Position numbers and translations under genes: made by a program. Of a stretch of DNA of 64,000 nt, positions 8,172 to 16,090 are shown piece by piece. Each line of letters begins with the position of its first letter. Within the stretch, counting starts at the first letter, position 1. Under the pieces are notes generated by a model that saw nothing but the letters and a program-made list of their open reading frames with translations, did not search any database and was not told where the DNA came from. The stretch is from Pseudoroseicyclus tamaricis (GTDB lineage Bacteria; Pseudomonadota; Alphaproteobacteria; Rhodobacterales; Rhodobacteraceae), in the NCBI RefSeq assembly GCF_012070395.1, contig NZ_JAAFYS010000003.1:682001-746000 (forward strand). The letters are read 5' to 3'.

Positions 8172-8504
8172 TCACCACACCCCCTCCTTCCAACGCCCCG
8201 GCACGCTCGCCACGGACAGCACCAGCACCGGCGCCCAGAGCAACCCGGCGCTCAGGCCCAGCCGCAGGAAGTGGCCGAGCGTGACGCCCGGGGCGAAGCC
8301 GAGCATGGCGCCCACCTGCGTCCCCGACCAAACATAGGTGACCGCGAAGACCCCTGCCGCCAGCACCGTCAGCAGTGCCGCCGAGATCACGCCGTTGAGG
8401 ATGAGGCCGAAGAACGTCTCCGGCAACCACCGACCCAGGGGCCGCGGGATCAGCGCCGCCAGCGCCACGATCACCAGCCCGGGGAGGAGGCCGCCGCTAA
8501 GCAT
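8172..8504 (-). CDS. 110-aa membrane protein of the AAA+ cluster
   Basis: Starts at ATG 8504, overlapping the end of the ATPase gene by 8 bp. Three hydrophobic helices are visible, at about 6-19, 33-60 and 80-100, joined by short loops with Arg/Pro (IPRPLGRWLPE); the C-terminus is basic. No known domain. The coding overlap with the ATPase implies coupled translation and a probable physical partnership. Confidence 0.7.
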   Translation of the reverse strand: MLSGGLLPGLVIVALAALIPRPLGRWLPETFFGLILNGVISAALLTVLAAGVFAVTYVWSGTQVGAMLGFAPGVTLGHFLRLGLSAGLLWAPVLVLSVASVPGRWKEGVW

Positions 8505-10431
8505 CCTTGCCCTCCAGATACCGCCGCCGCGCCTCGTCGGTCAGGCCCATGTCGCGGACCATGCGGGCGATGGCCTCTTCATCCGACTTGTCGGCGTAGC
8601 GGAATTCGCTGTCGGCGTAGCGGTTGATCTCCTGGATCACCATGTCCACCGTGATCGGGCGGCGGAGCTCCTCGATCATGGCGCGCTTGGTGTCGTAGGG
8701 CTGGCGGAGGAAGAGGTCCGGCTCCTCCATCCATTCGTCCGGCAGCTCGAAATCCATGGCGCGGACCTTGATTGCGTCCGTGATGTTCTTGATGGCGCGG
8801 CCGGTGAAGCGGCTGTCGGCCTCCTGGATGCCCTTGAGATAGGTGCCGAGCTTGGCGATTGTGTCGAGCTGGCCGTGGTCGCGCGTCACCCGCTCGAAGA
8901 CCCGCGCCAGCCCCTCCTCGTGGGGGCGGGCGTGGCTGGCGTAGCTGCGCTCGACGGCCTGCTGGATGGCCTGGGCGGCGTAGAGCTGATGGTCGCCGAG
9001 GGGGATCTGGTGGTTCTTGCCCATTAGCAGGGCGAGAATGTCGATGTAATCCTCGCGGCTCTGCGGCCCGTCGACGAGGAAGCGCCCGCCGGCGCGCTGG
9101 CGCAGGGCATCGTCGACATTCTCGGGGTAGTTGGAGAACATGCCGAAGGTGCAATTGCCGCGCACCACGGTGTTGGCGCCGGCGAAGGCGTCCATCAGCA
9201 CCGAGGTGATCTCCAGCTGCCCGGCGGAGCTCTGGCGGTCGCCGCGCTTGCCGGCGAGCATGTCGATATCGTCGATGGTGCCGAAGCCGATGACAGACGG
9301 GTCGAGGATATTGTCGATGAAGGCGCGGGCGTTCTGGCCCGACTTGCCCTGGTAGCTGTCGATATTGTCGGTGGAGAGGTTCTGGTAGCGGAACGGGTAG
9401 CCGGCCGCCTGGCAATAGCCGTGGATGAGGCCGGCCATCATCTGGATCAGCGTCGTCTTGCCAGTGCCGGGCGCGCCGTCGCCCATGAAGGTGAAGATGA
9501 AGCCGCCGAGTTCGGCAAACGGGTTCAGCCGCCGCTCGAAATCATAGGCCATCAGCATCTTGGCGAGCCGCTGCGCCTGCGCCTTGGCGATGTGGTTGCC
9601 GACAACCTCATGCGGCTGCTTGAAGGTCATCGTGAGAGTGGTGGAGCTGCCGCGCGAGGCGGGCTGAAAGCCGCGCAGGGTCAGCCCGTCGGCCTCCACC
9701 CGGAAGGCGCGGGTGGCGAAGCTTTCCAGCCGGCCGGCGCTCGCGGCCCGGGTGGCGGCCTTGGCCATCAGCGCTTCGGCGAAGGCGATCACGGTGGCGG
9801 CGAGACGGGGTTCGTCGCTGGCATGGGCGGCGATGGCGCGGTCGAGCTCCCAAAGCGCACCGTGCAGCGCGAGGGGGGCGTTGTCGGTGAGGATCTCCTC
9901 GACCTCGGCGATCTCCACCTCGGTGCCCGCATGATCCGCCAGCAGGAAGGCGGCGGCGTTGGCGACGGCGTGCAGGGTGAGCAGCGCCTCAGCGGCGAGG
10001 AGTTCGGAGAATTCGGCGCGGCGCGCTTCGGGCAGACGGCCTTCGAGATTGGCGCGCTTCAGCTCGGCCAGCGGCGTGGCCTCGGCATAGGCATCGCCCA
10101 GCGCCATGGCGATGGCGAGCGCGCGGCGGAGCGCCGATTGCACACTGGCCTTGAGAGGGGAGAGGAGGCCGTCATCCTCCCCCGCCGCCTCGATGCGCTC
10201 TAGCAGGGCCACGCCGCGCGCGGCTGTGGTGCGGCGGGTGACGAGGCCGGGGGTGGTGGAGCGGAAGGCGCGGCGCTGGCCGAGCCCTGGCGAGCGCTCG
10301 GGCGCAGCCGGTGCCTCGCCCCTGGCGATGCGGGGCGCGTGGTCGAAGCCTTCCAGCAGCGCGAGGGCGGCGGGATAATGCGCGCGGATCTCCTCCTCAC
10401 GCAGCTCCATCAGGTCACCTTGCTGGCTCAT
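8497..10431 (-). CDS. AAA+ family ATPase, core of an uncharacterised cluster
   Basis: 644 residues from ATG 10431. The N-terminal 300 residues are helical and Ala/Leu/Glu-rich, without a recognised domain. The AAA+ core follows: Walker A GAPGTGKTT (319-327), Walker B GFGTIDDID (382-390), sensor-1 Asn in MFSNYPENVDD (about N434) and an arginine-finger-like RQRAGGRF (about 444-451). The C-terminal lid/helical part ends at about 644. These residues predict an active ring-forming remodelling ATPase rather than an ABC or STAND protein. Substrate unknown. It overlaps the 110-aa membrane gene and follows the 370-aa gene by 9 bp; the neighbours suggest an ATPase working with a coiled-coil protein and several small membrane proteins. 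Confidence 0.85.
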   Translation of the reverse strand: MSQQGDLMELREEEIRAHYPAALALLEGFDHAPRIARGEAPAAPERSPGLGQRRAFRSTTPGLVTRRTTAARGVALLERIEAAGEDDGLLSPLKASVQSALRRALAIAMALGDAYAEATPLAELKRANLEGRLPEARRAEFSELLAAEALLTLHAVANAAAFLLADHAGTEVEIAEVEEILTDNAPLALHGALWELDRAIAAHASDEPRLAATVIAFAEALMAKAATRAASAGRLESFATRAFRVEADGLTLRGFQPASRGSSTTLTMTFKQPHEVVGNHIAKAQAQRLAKMLMAYDFERRLNPFAELGGFIFTFMGDGAPGTGKTTLIQMMAGLIHGYCQAAGYPFRYQNLSTDNIDSYQGKSGQNARAFIDNILDPSVIGFGTIDDIDMLAGKRGDRQSSAGQLEITSVLMDAFAGANTVVRGNCTFGMFSNYPENVDDALRQRAGGRFLVDGPQSREDYIDILALLMGKNHQIPLGDHQLYAAQAIQQAVERSYASHARPHEEGLARVFERVTRDHGQLDTIAKLGTYLKGIQEADSRFTGRAIKNITDAIKVRAMDFELPDEWMEEPDLFLRQPYDTKRAMIEELRRPITVDMVIQEINRYADSEFRYADKSDEEAIARMVRDMGLTDEARRRYLEGKDA

Positions 10432-10440
10432 CGCCCCCCC

Positions 10441-11553
10441 TTACCGGTAGCTCAACACGCGCCCGCCGGAGCCGACGACAAATTTGCGGACGCCCGAGAA
10501 GCCGGGCGGGTTCAGCTCGGCGAGGCTCTGGTAGGGGCGCTCGGGCAGGATGACCGCCCGCTCCTGCCGGGAGGCGCCGCTATCGGGGCCGCCACCGGCG
10601 AAGGGGTCGAGGGCGAAGACCTCGCGCTCGACCTTGCCGAACCAGCCGGCCTTCTCGACCTCGACCCGTTCCGAGAGCAGCTCCTCCTCCGTCCAGACCA
10701 GCGCCCAATCCTCGCCCTCGGGGGCATGGGCGCGCTCAAGCACCTCGCGGATCGGGCCGGACTGGGCGGTGAACTGGTGCGAATACATCGGGCCGATGTG
10801 AAAGCGGCGGAGGCGCTTGGGGTGCAGATCGGCGAAATCGGCGTCGAAGCCCTTGGCGATGGTGAGCAGCTTCAGCCCGCCCACGGCCTGCGCCATCAGA
10901 TGCGCCTGCACCTCGGGCCAGCGCCATTCATCCTTTGGCAGGCCTACGCGGCCCGAATCCTCCACCTCCATCAGGTAGATAACCGGCAGGTTGACCGCGC
11001 CGTCATAGACGGCCCAGCGGATCAGGTAGGTCCGCCGCTCCTCGCCCTTCAGCCAGATCGCCTCGGGATCGTTGCGGGCGAGGAAGAGATCACCCTTCGC
11101 CAGCTCCTCGTAATAGAGCCGCTGCGAGAGCGTGTATTGCAGCCGCGTCGGCATCTCTTGCTCGGCGAGGATGAAGCGGACCATCTCGTCTTTCAGCGCG
11201 GCGGCGGTGGGCGTCTGCGCGAGGTGGCTCTGCGCCTGCACGGCATCGTTCGCGAGCACCAGAAGCTCGGCGAGCACCGGGAAGCCGCTCTCCACCCGGT
11301 CGATGGTGAGCTTCCCGGCGTTGGGCAGGCGGCCGGCGAAGCGGTACTTCAGCCCCAGCGCCTTGAAGGTGAGCGTAAGCCCGACGAGGTAGCGGGCCAG
11401 CGCCTGCACCTCGCGGCGGCTGAGGCGGCCCTCCGCCTCCATCTGCGCGGCAACGCGGGCGAGATGGCCGGTGATGCCGGCGAACTTGCCGAAGTAGCGG
11501 CGGGTGACGCGGGTGTCTTCCAGCTGGAAATGGTCGAGCGGCGTTTCGGTCAT
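10441..11553 (-). CDS. 370-aa conserved-looking protein of the AAA+ cluster, function unknown
   Basis: Begins MTETPLDHFQLEDTRVTRRY at 11553. Helical N-terminal half (GRLSRREVQALARYLVGLTL, FPVLAELLVLANDAVQAQSH), then a mixed domain with ERRTYLIRWAVYDGAVNLPV, LKLLTIAKGFDADFADLHPK and FHIGPMYSHQFT. No signal peptide or membrane helix. The start overlaps the stop of the 103-aa membrane gene (ATGA) and the ATPase follows 9 bp later. I recognise no catalytic signature; it is probably a cluster-specific adaptor or regulatory subunit, by context only. Confidence 0.75.
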   Translation of the reverse strand: MTETPLDHFQLEDTRVTRRYFGKFAGITGHLARVAAQMEAEGRLSRREVQALARYLVGLTLTFKALGLKYRFAGRLPNAGKLTIDRVESGFPVLAELLVLANDAVQAQSHLAQTPTAAALKDEMVRFILAEQEMPTRLQYTLSQRLYYEELAKGDLFLARNDPEAIWLKGEERRTYLIRWAVYDGAVNLPVIYLMEVEDSGRVGLPKDEWRWPEVQAHLMAQAVGGLKLLTIAKGFDADFADLHPKRLRRFHIGPMYSHQFTAQSGPIREVLERAHAPEGEDWALVWTEEELLSERVEVEKAGWFGKVEREVFALDPFAGGGPDSGASRQERAVILPERPYQSLAELNPPGFSGVRKFVVGSGGRVLSYR

Positions 11554-11861
11554 GGGGCGATCTGCCCGTTCCGGTCGATCCCGTAGAGCCGAGTGAGCAG
11601 CGGGCCGGCCCGGCCATCACAGCGGCGCTGCCATTTCTCCATCAGCACCGCGCTTCGGGCGCCGTCCATCAGGCGCCACAGGCCCCGCTGGAAGAGCGGG
11701 ATGCCTCCGGCGAGCACCAGCGTGAGGGCGGCCAAGGAGAGCACCCGGCCCTGCAGGGTGACATCGCCAGACATCGCCCAGGTTGTGGGCTCGATTTGGT
11801 GGGCAGCCAAGGCCAGCGCCAGGCCGGCCACGACGCAGAGCCAGCAGCGCAGGCGGATCAT
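11550..11861 (-). CDS. 103-aa membrane protein of the AAA+ cluster
   Basis: Starts at ATG 11861 overlapping the coiled-coil gene's stop (ATGA). Two membrane helices: about 5-21 (LCVVAGLALALAAHQ) and 40-60 (LSLAALTLVLAGGIPLFQRG). A basic cytosolic tail contains MEKWQRRCDGRAGPLLTRLY. No recognised family. Its tight overlaps on both sides indicate a stoichiometric component of the same assembly. Confidence 0.7.
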   Translation of the reverse strand: MIRLRCWLCVVAGLALALAAHQIEPTTWAMSGDVTLQGRVLSLAALTLVLAGGIPLFQRGLWRLMDGARSAVLMEKWQRRCDGRAGPLLTRLYGIDRNGQIAP

Positions 11862-12937
11862 TCGGCCCCGTAGAGGTTCTTGTCGTGTTTCTCGACGATC
11901 TTGTTGAAGCGGCGGATGAAGCGCTCGTCGGCCTTGGCCTTCTGCTCCAGCACCTGCCGGGCGAAGACCATGTGGTCCTCGTGCTTTTCCAGCATGTCGG
12001 CCATCTTGTTGTTGGTCGCAGCCCCGATGGCGGCCATGGCCGTCTGCGCCTCTTGATCCGTCTTCACGCCGATCTCGTTGATGCGGTGCGCGACATCCTG
12101 CTGCTGCGCCGTCTTCAGCGAGGAGGAGAGGGCATCGTAGAGCACGACACGCTGCTTGGTGTCCGTCTGCAGCTTGTTGATCAGCACCATCTGCGTCGCC
12201 GCCTGGTTCTGCAGCGAATCGACCCAGGTCTTGCCCTTCTCGATATAGCGCTCGAGCGTCTGGCTTTTCGCGAGTTGCACCTGCTCCTGCTGCACCAGCT
12301 CGTTGTGGCGCTTGTTGAGCTCGGCGAGTTCGCTTTCCAGCCGGGTGCGGGCGGCGGCGTCCTGCTCGACGGCGATCTTGTTCTCCAGCGCGATGATGTC
12401 CGGGTCCATCCCCGCCACCTCGGCTCGCACGGCTTCGAGCGTGGCGACGGTCTGCTCGCGCTCTTCCAGAGTGCCGGTGAGGTTCTTCTCCACCCGCGCC
12501 TTCTGCTCATTGAGCATGGTGAGCTGGCCTTCGAGCAACTTCACGATGACGTCGGACTTGGCGATGAGATCCTGCAGCTTGTCGTCGATGCTGGCGGTGC
12601 GCATCCGCTCCTGCCGCAGCGATTCCGCCTTGTGGCGCGAGAAGACGCCGACGAAGCTTTCCCAGCCCGTCTTGTTGCGCATCTCGTCGAAATCCTTCGA
12701 GAAGGCAGCGGTGACGTCATCGAGCCCCATGATGAGCTCGGCGATATTGGCGTTCATCACCTCGGTATGGGCATGAACGTCTTCCAGCGAGGCGTTCTCG
12801 ATGTCGATCGAGGCGTCTGTGCCCTCGGCCATCTTCTGGCGGGCCGTCTCGATCCGGCCGGTCAGCTCGGAGATCTTGGCCTGGCTCTCGGCCACCTGGG
12901 CCTGGCTCTGGCGGATCTGGGCGTCGAAATCGGCCAT
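11858..12937 (-). CDS. Coiled-coil protein, first gene of the AAA+ cluster
   Basis: 359 residues, almost entirely helical with heptad-like Gln/Glu/Lys/Ala patterning from residue 1 (MADFDAQIRQSQAQVAESQA) to the C-terminus (FIRRFNKIVEKHDKNLYGAE). Segments such as LEEREQTVATLEAVRAEVAG, ELNKRHNELVQQEQVQLAKS and VLYDALSSSLKTAQQQDVAH predict long coiled coils; there is no signal peptide, membrane helix or enzymatic motif. The overall look is similar to TelA-type toxic-anion-resistance proteins, but that link is only an impression. It is promoter-proximal, divergent from the ZIP transporter, and overlaps the next gene by 4 bp. A structural or scaffold role is likely. Confidence 0.75.
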   Translation of the reverse strand: MADFDAQIRQSQAQVAESQAKISELTGRIETARQKMAEGTDASIDIENASLEDVHAHTEVMNANIAELIMGLDDVTAAFSKDFDEMRNKTGWESFVGVFSRHKAESLRQERMRTASIDDKLQDLIAKSDVIVKLLEGQLTMLNEQKARVEKNLTGTLEEREQTVATLEAVRAEVAGMDPDIIALENKIAVEQDAAARTRLESELAELNKRHNELVQQEQVQLAKSQTLERYIEKGKTWVDSLQNQAATQMVLINKLQTDTKQRVVLYDALSSSLKTAQQQDVAHRINEIGVKTDQEAQTAMAAIGAATNNKMADMLEKHEDHMVFARQVLEQKAKADERFIRRFNKIVEKHDKNLYGAE

Positions 12938-12965
12938 CGGATGTCCTCGCGTGACTGGTTTGGTG

Positions 12966-12997
12966 AATATCTGGGCGATGATACCCGGGCTTGCAAA
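12966..12997 (-). promoter_or_regulatory. Candidate promoter of the AAA+ cluster
   Basis: On the minus strand a TTGCAA (-35-like) is followed, 18 bp later, by AGATAT (-10-like), about 30 bp upstream of the coiled-coil gene's ATG at 12937, which has GAGGA as ribosome-binding site. This is the only clearly AT-leaning patch of the divergent region. The match to the -10 consensus is weak. Confidence 0.35.
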
Positions 12998-13108
12998 GGG
13001 TCATAGGCTGAATTGAGGGGCGGGCGGCGAAATTCCCCCCTCGCTGGCCGGGCCCCGGGGCGGCTCTATCTGGCCGGGGGACCGCCGCCGCAGCCCGGGA
13101 GACGTGCC

Positions 13109-13891
13109 ATGCAGACCGCCCTCATCATGGGGCTCATCGCCTCCTCCGCCTTCCCCATCGGTGTCGCCATCGGGCTGATCCTGCCGATCCCGCGGCGCGT
13201 GCTGGCGGGGATCATCGCCTTCGGGGCCGGCGTGCTCGTCGTGGCGCTGACGTCGGAGCTGATGTCCGAGGCGGTGGAGCAGGGCTACATCGGCTGGGCC
13301 GTGGCGGGCCTGATGACCGGCAGCCTCGTCTACATCGCCATCGACCAGGCGCTGGAGCGGGCGGCGGAGAAGAGCCCCCGCCGCGAGGGCCGCGACGAGG
13401 ACGACGTGAAGGAGGGGGCGCAGGACATTCCCGAGACGCAGGAGCAGGCCACCATCTCCGGCATGGCGGTGCTGGTGGGCACGGTGCTCGACGGGGTGCC
13501 GGAGAACGCCGCGATCGGCATCGGGCTGGCGGCGGAGACGGGGCCGGGCCTTGGCTACGTGCTCCTCGGCGCCGTCTTCCTCTCCAACCTGCCGGGCGCC
13601 ATCGCCTCTACCGTGGGGATGCAGAAGGAGGGGCGCTCCACCGCCTACATCATCATCGCGTGGAGCCTCGTGGCCCTCGCCTGCACCGGCTCCTGCGTCC
13701 TCGGTTACGCGCTGCTCTCCGGCCTCTCGCCGGCGGCGCAGGGCTTCATCCTCGCGCTGGCGGCGGGCGGCATCCTCGCGATGCTGGCCGACACAATGTT
13801 CCCCGAGGCGTTCAAGACCGGCGGGCCATGGGTGGCGCTGGCCGCCACGCTCGGCTTCGCCGCCGCCTTCCTGCTGACGGAGCTGTCCTAG
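13109..13891 (+). CDS. ZIP family metal transporter
   Basis: 260-residue inner-membrane protein from ATG 13109, preceded by GGGAGA. About eight hydrophobic helices are split by a charged cytosolic loop (about residues 88-120, rich in Arg/Glu/Asp), the usual ZIP layout. The helix TVLDGVPENAAIGIGLAAE corresponds to the metal-site helix of ZIP proteins, where His-Asn-x-Pro-Glu is typical; here it reads DGVPEN, so the first ligand is Asp rather than His and metal preference may differ. Monocistronic by spacing, divergent from the AAA+ cluster. Confidence 0.82.
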   Translation: MQTALIMGLIASSAFPIGVAIGLILPIPRRVLAGIIAFGAGVLVVALTSELMSEAVEQGYIGWAVAGLMTGSLVYIAIDQALERAAEKSPRREGRDEDDVKEGAQDIPETQEQATISGMAVLVGTVLDGVPENAAIGIGLAAETGPGLGYVLLGAVFLSNLPGAIASTVGMQKEGRSTAYIIIAWSLVALACTGSCVLGYALLSGLSPAAQGFILALAAGGILAMLADTMFPEAFKTGGPWVALAATLGFAAAFLLTELS

Positions 13892-14016
13892 AAGCCGGCA
13901 GCGCCTAGCGCTCGAGATCCTCGCGCGTGAAGACCGGATAGACAGGCAGGCCGGGCACCCCCGCGATGGCCGGCGGCAAGCAGAAGGGGCGCCGGCCTCT
14001 AACCCCCGCGCCCCAA

Positions 14017-14074
14017 GTCTTTGGTTCCGATAATCCTCGGAGGGGTCCGGGGGCGGACAGCCCCCCGATCCGCC
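14017..14074. repeat. Family (e) GC-rich repeat downstream of the ZIP gene
   Basis: TTTGGTTCCGATAATCCTCGGAG is followed by GGGGGCGGACAGCCCCCCG, whose G6/C6 arms form a hairpin. Similar CTCGG..GGGGGC..CAG..GCCCCCC elements occur near 23617, 26152, 37262, 39605, 49219 and 53892. It lies between convergent genes and could act as a terminator. Confidence 0.55.
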
Positions 14075-14093
14075 ACCCGCCATGCGGGCGCCG

Positions 14094-14930
14094 TCAGCCC
14101 CCGGAGACGTCGTAGCTCGCCATGCTCGGCCCCTGGTCGTTGGTGTGCAGCAGCTCCTCCGGCGGGATGTAGACCGGCGGCAGCTCGACCCCCCGGTTGG
14201 CGAGGGGCGCGCCCTCGATGGCGATGGAATCGCTGTAGCTGCGGATCACCACGCGTGTGCCATTGGGCACCCGCTCGAAGAGGTCGATGACGTCGTGGTT
14301 GAACATGCGGATGCAACCGGCGGAGCCGGAGTTGCCGATGCTCGTCAGATCGTTGGTGCCGTGGATGCGGTAGTAGGTGTCCCGCCCGCCCCGGTAGAGG
14401 TAGAGCGCCCGCGCGCCCAGCGGACTCGACAGGCCGCCCGGCACGCCGCCGCGGTAGGGCTCGTAGAGCTGCGGCTCGGTGCGCAGCATGTTGGCCGTCG
14501 GTGTCCAGCCCGGCCATTCGGCCTTGCGGTTGATGGTGACGCTGCCGGAGAGAGACTTGCCCTCGCGCCCCACGGCGATGGGGTAGCGCATGGCCATGCC
14601 GCCTTCCATCACCCAGTAGAGGAACTTGGCGTGGGGATCGATCTCGATCGTCCCCGGCGCCTCGCCGCCCGGGTAGGACACGTAGGCGCGGCGGTTGACG
14701 CCTTCGAGGTACTGCGGGGGCACCGGCGGCAGGGTGTATTCCCCGTCCTGCAGCAGGCTGTAGCCCTCGACGATCTGGTTGGACGGCACGCCGCCGATGA
14801 TCTCCAGCGGAGCGGCAGGCTCCGTGGGGTTGGACAGGGGCGCGGGCGCGCAGGCGGAGAGGAGCGCCATGGCGCCCAGGGCCGGCCAAAGGGGCGAGCG
14901 GCCCGGCCGGAAGAGGGTGGAGTGAAACAT
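14094..14930 (-). CDS. L,D-transpeptidase (YkuD domain) lipoprotein
   Basis: Cell-wall enzyme making 3-3 cross-links in peptidoglycan or attaching proteins to it. 278 residues from ATG 14930, with a signal sequence ending in the lipobox LLSAC (lipidated C27). The YkuD catalytic motif is intact: H190 in YRIHGTND and nucleophile C206 in SGSAGCIRMFNHD. The preceding TINRKAEWPGWTPT and the GGLSSPLGARALYLY segment are typical of the family. A Pro-rich C-terminal tail ends SYDVSGG. Monocistronic, convergent with the ZIP gene. Confidence 0.92.
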   Translation of the reverse strand: MFHSTLFRPGRSPLWPALGAMALLSACAPAPLSNPTEPAAPLEIIGGVPSNQIVEGYSLLQDGEYTLPPVPPQYLEGVNRRAYVSYPGGEAPGTIEIDPHAKFLYWVMEGGMAMRYPIAVGREGKSLSGSVTINRKAEWPGWTPTANMLRTEPQLYEPYRGGVPGGLSSPLGARALYLYRGGRDTYYRIHGTNDLTSIGNSGSAGCIRMFNHDVIDLFERVPNGTRVVIRSYSDSIAIEGAPLANRGVELPPVYIPPEELLHTNDQGPSMASYDVSGG

Positions 14931-15077
14931 GTGGCAGCCTTGAAACACAAAGAGTTGGGTTAACGGTAGACCTCTAGCGCCGTCTCCGCAAATAGCGAAA
15001 GCGGCGGATTGCCCCGGTCGAAACGGGCCCGGTCGAAACGGCATGACAGCGCGGCGGGGCCGGCCTAGCCTGCGCCC

Positions 15078-16070
15078 ATGCAGCCCGGACCCCGCAATCT
15101 CATCACCGACATCGCCGGCCTCCGCGTCGGCCATGCCCATGATGCCGCCCTCTCCTCCGGCACCACCGTGCTGACGGCTGCGGCGCCTTTCACCGCCTCT
15201 TGCGCCGTCATGGGTGGCGCTCCCGGCACGCGCGACACCGAGCTTCTGGCCCCCGACAAGCTGGTCGGCGGGGTGGATGCGCTGGTGCTCTCCGGCGGCA
15301 GCGCCTTCGGCCTCGCCGCCTGCGACGGTGTCGCGGCGCGGCTGCGCGCGGCGGGGAGGGGGATGGATTTCGGCGGGGTGACGGTGCCCATCGTCCCCGG
15401 CGCCATCCTCTTCGACCTGATGAACGGCGGGCGGAAGGACTGGGCGGAGAGCCCCTACCCCGCCCTCGGCGCCGCCGCCTATGACGCGGCGGCAGAGGAT
15501 TTCGACCTCGGCTCCGTCGGCGCCGGCTTCGGCGCGACGACGGCGGACGTGCGCGGCGGCCTCGGCTCCGCCTCCGCCGTCCTTGCCGGCGGCGTGACGG
15601 TCGGGGCGCTGGTGGCGGTGAACCCGGTCGGCTCGCCGCTGGTGCCCGGTGGCGGCCATTTCTGGGCGGCGCCGTGGGAGCAGGGGGAAGAGTTCGGAGG
15701 GCGTGGCGCGGCGCGGGACTACCCGACGGGGCCGGGGCCGACGAAGGTCTCCCCCGGCGAGAACACCACGATCGCCATCGTCGCGACGGATGCCAGGCTC
15801 GACAAGGCCGGCTGCCAGCGCCTCGCCATCGCCGCCCATGACGGCATCGCCCGGGCCATCGTCCCCGCCCACACGCCCTTCGACGGAGACCTCGTCTTCG
15901 CCGTCAGCGCCGGGGATCGCGAGGTCGACCCCGTCGGCCTCATGCAGGTCGGCCACGCGGCCGCCACCTGCCTCGCCCGGGCCATCGCCCGCGCCGTCTT
16001 CCATGCCGCCCCCGGCGCCGCCCAGCCGAGCTGGCAGGAGCGGTTCGGCGCGGCGGGCGGGGGCCGGTAG
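15078..16070 (+). CDS. P1 family (DmpA/NylC-type) peptidase
   Basis: N-terminal-nucleophile aminopeptidase/amidohydrolase that self-cleaves into alpha and beta chains. 330 residues from ATG 15078 (MQPGPRNLITDIAGLRVGHA). Family marks: LSGGSAFGLAACDGV, VPIVPGAILFDL, VGALVAVNPVGSP, and the processing site region PGENTTIAIVATDARL, where a Thr after Asn becomes the new N-terminal nucleophile. Likely substrates are short peptides or cyclic/linear amides; not defined by sequence. No signal peptide. Single gene, convergent with the ABC permease. Confidence 0.88.
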   Translation: MQPGPRNLITDIAGLRVGHAHDAALSSGTTVLTAAAPFTASCAVMGGAPGTRDTELLAPDKLVGGVDALVLSGGSAFGLAACDGVAARLRAAGRGMDFGGVTVPIVPGAILFDLMNGGRKDWAESPYPALGAAAYDAAAEDFDLGSVGAGFGATTADVRGGLGSASAVLAGGVTVGALVAVNPVGSPLVPGGGHFWAAPWEQGEEFGGRGAARDYPTGPGPTKVSPGENTTIAIVATDARLDKAGCQRLAIAAHDGIARAIVPAHTPFDGDLVFAVSAGDREVDPVGLMQVGHAAATCLARAIARAVFHAAPGAAQPSWQERFGAAGGGR

Positions 16071-16078
16071 CCCCCGCC
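16056..16078. terminator. Hairpin containing the peptidase stop codon
   Basis: GGCGGGGGC and GCCCCCGCC form a perfect 9-bp stem around CGGTA; the TAG stop of the peptidase falls across loop and stem. It sits between two convergent genes ending at 16070 and 16091. No U-run follows, so termination is probable rather than certain. Confidence 0.5.
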
Positions 16079-16090
16079 CTGCCTCTTGCC

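Noticed and set aside
11858-12937. Annotation of the coiled-coil protein as TelA (tellurite resistance)
   Set aside because: Only general coiled-coil resemblance; no TelA-specific motif and no ter genes nearby.
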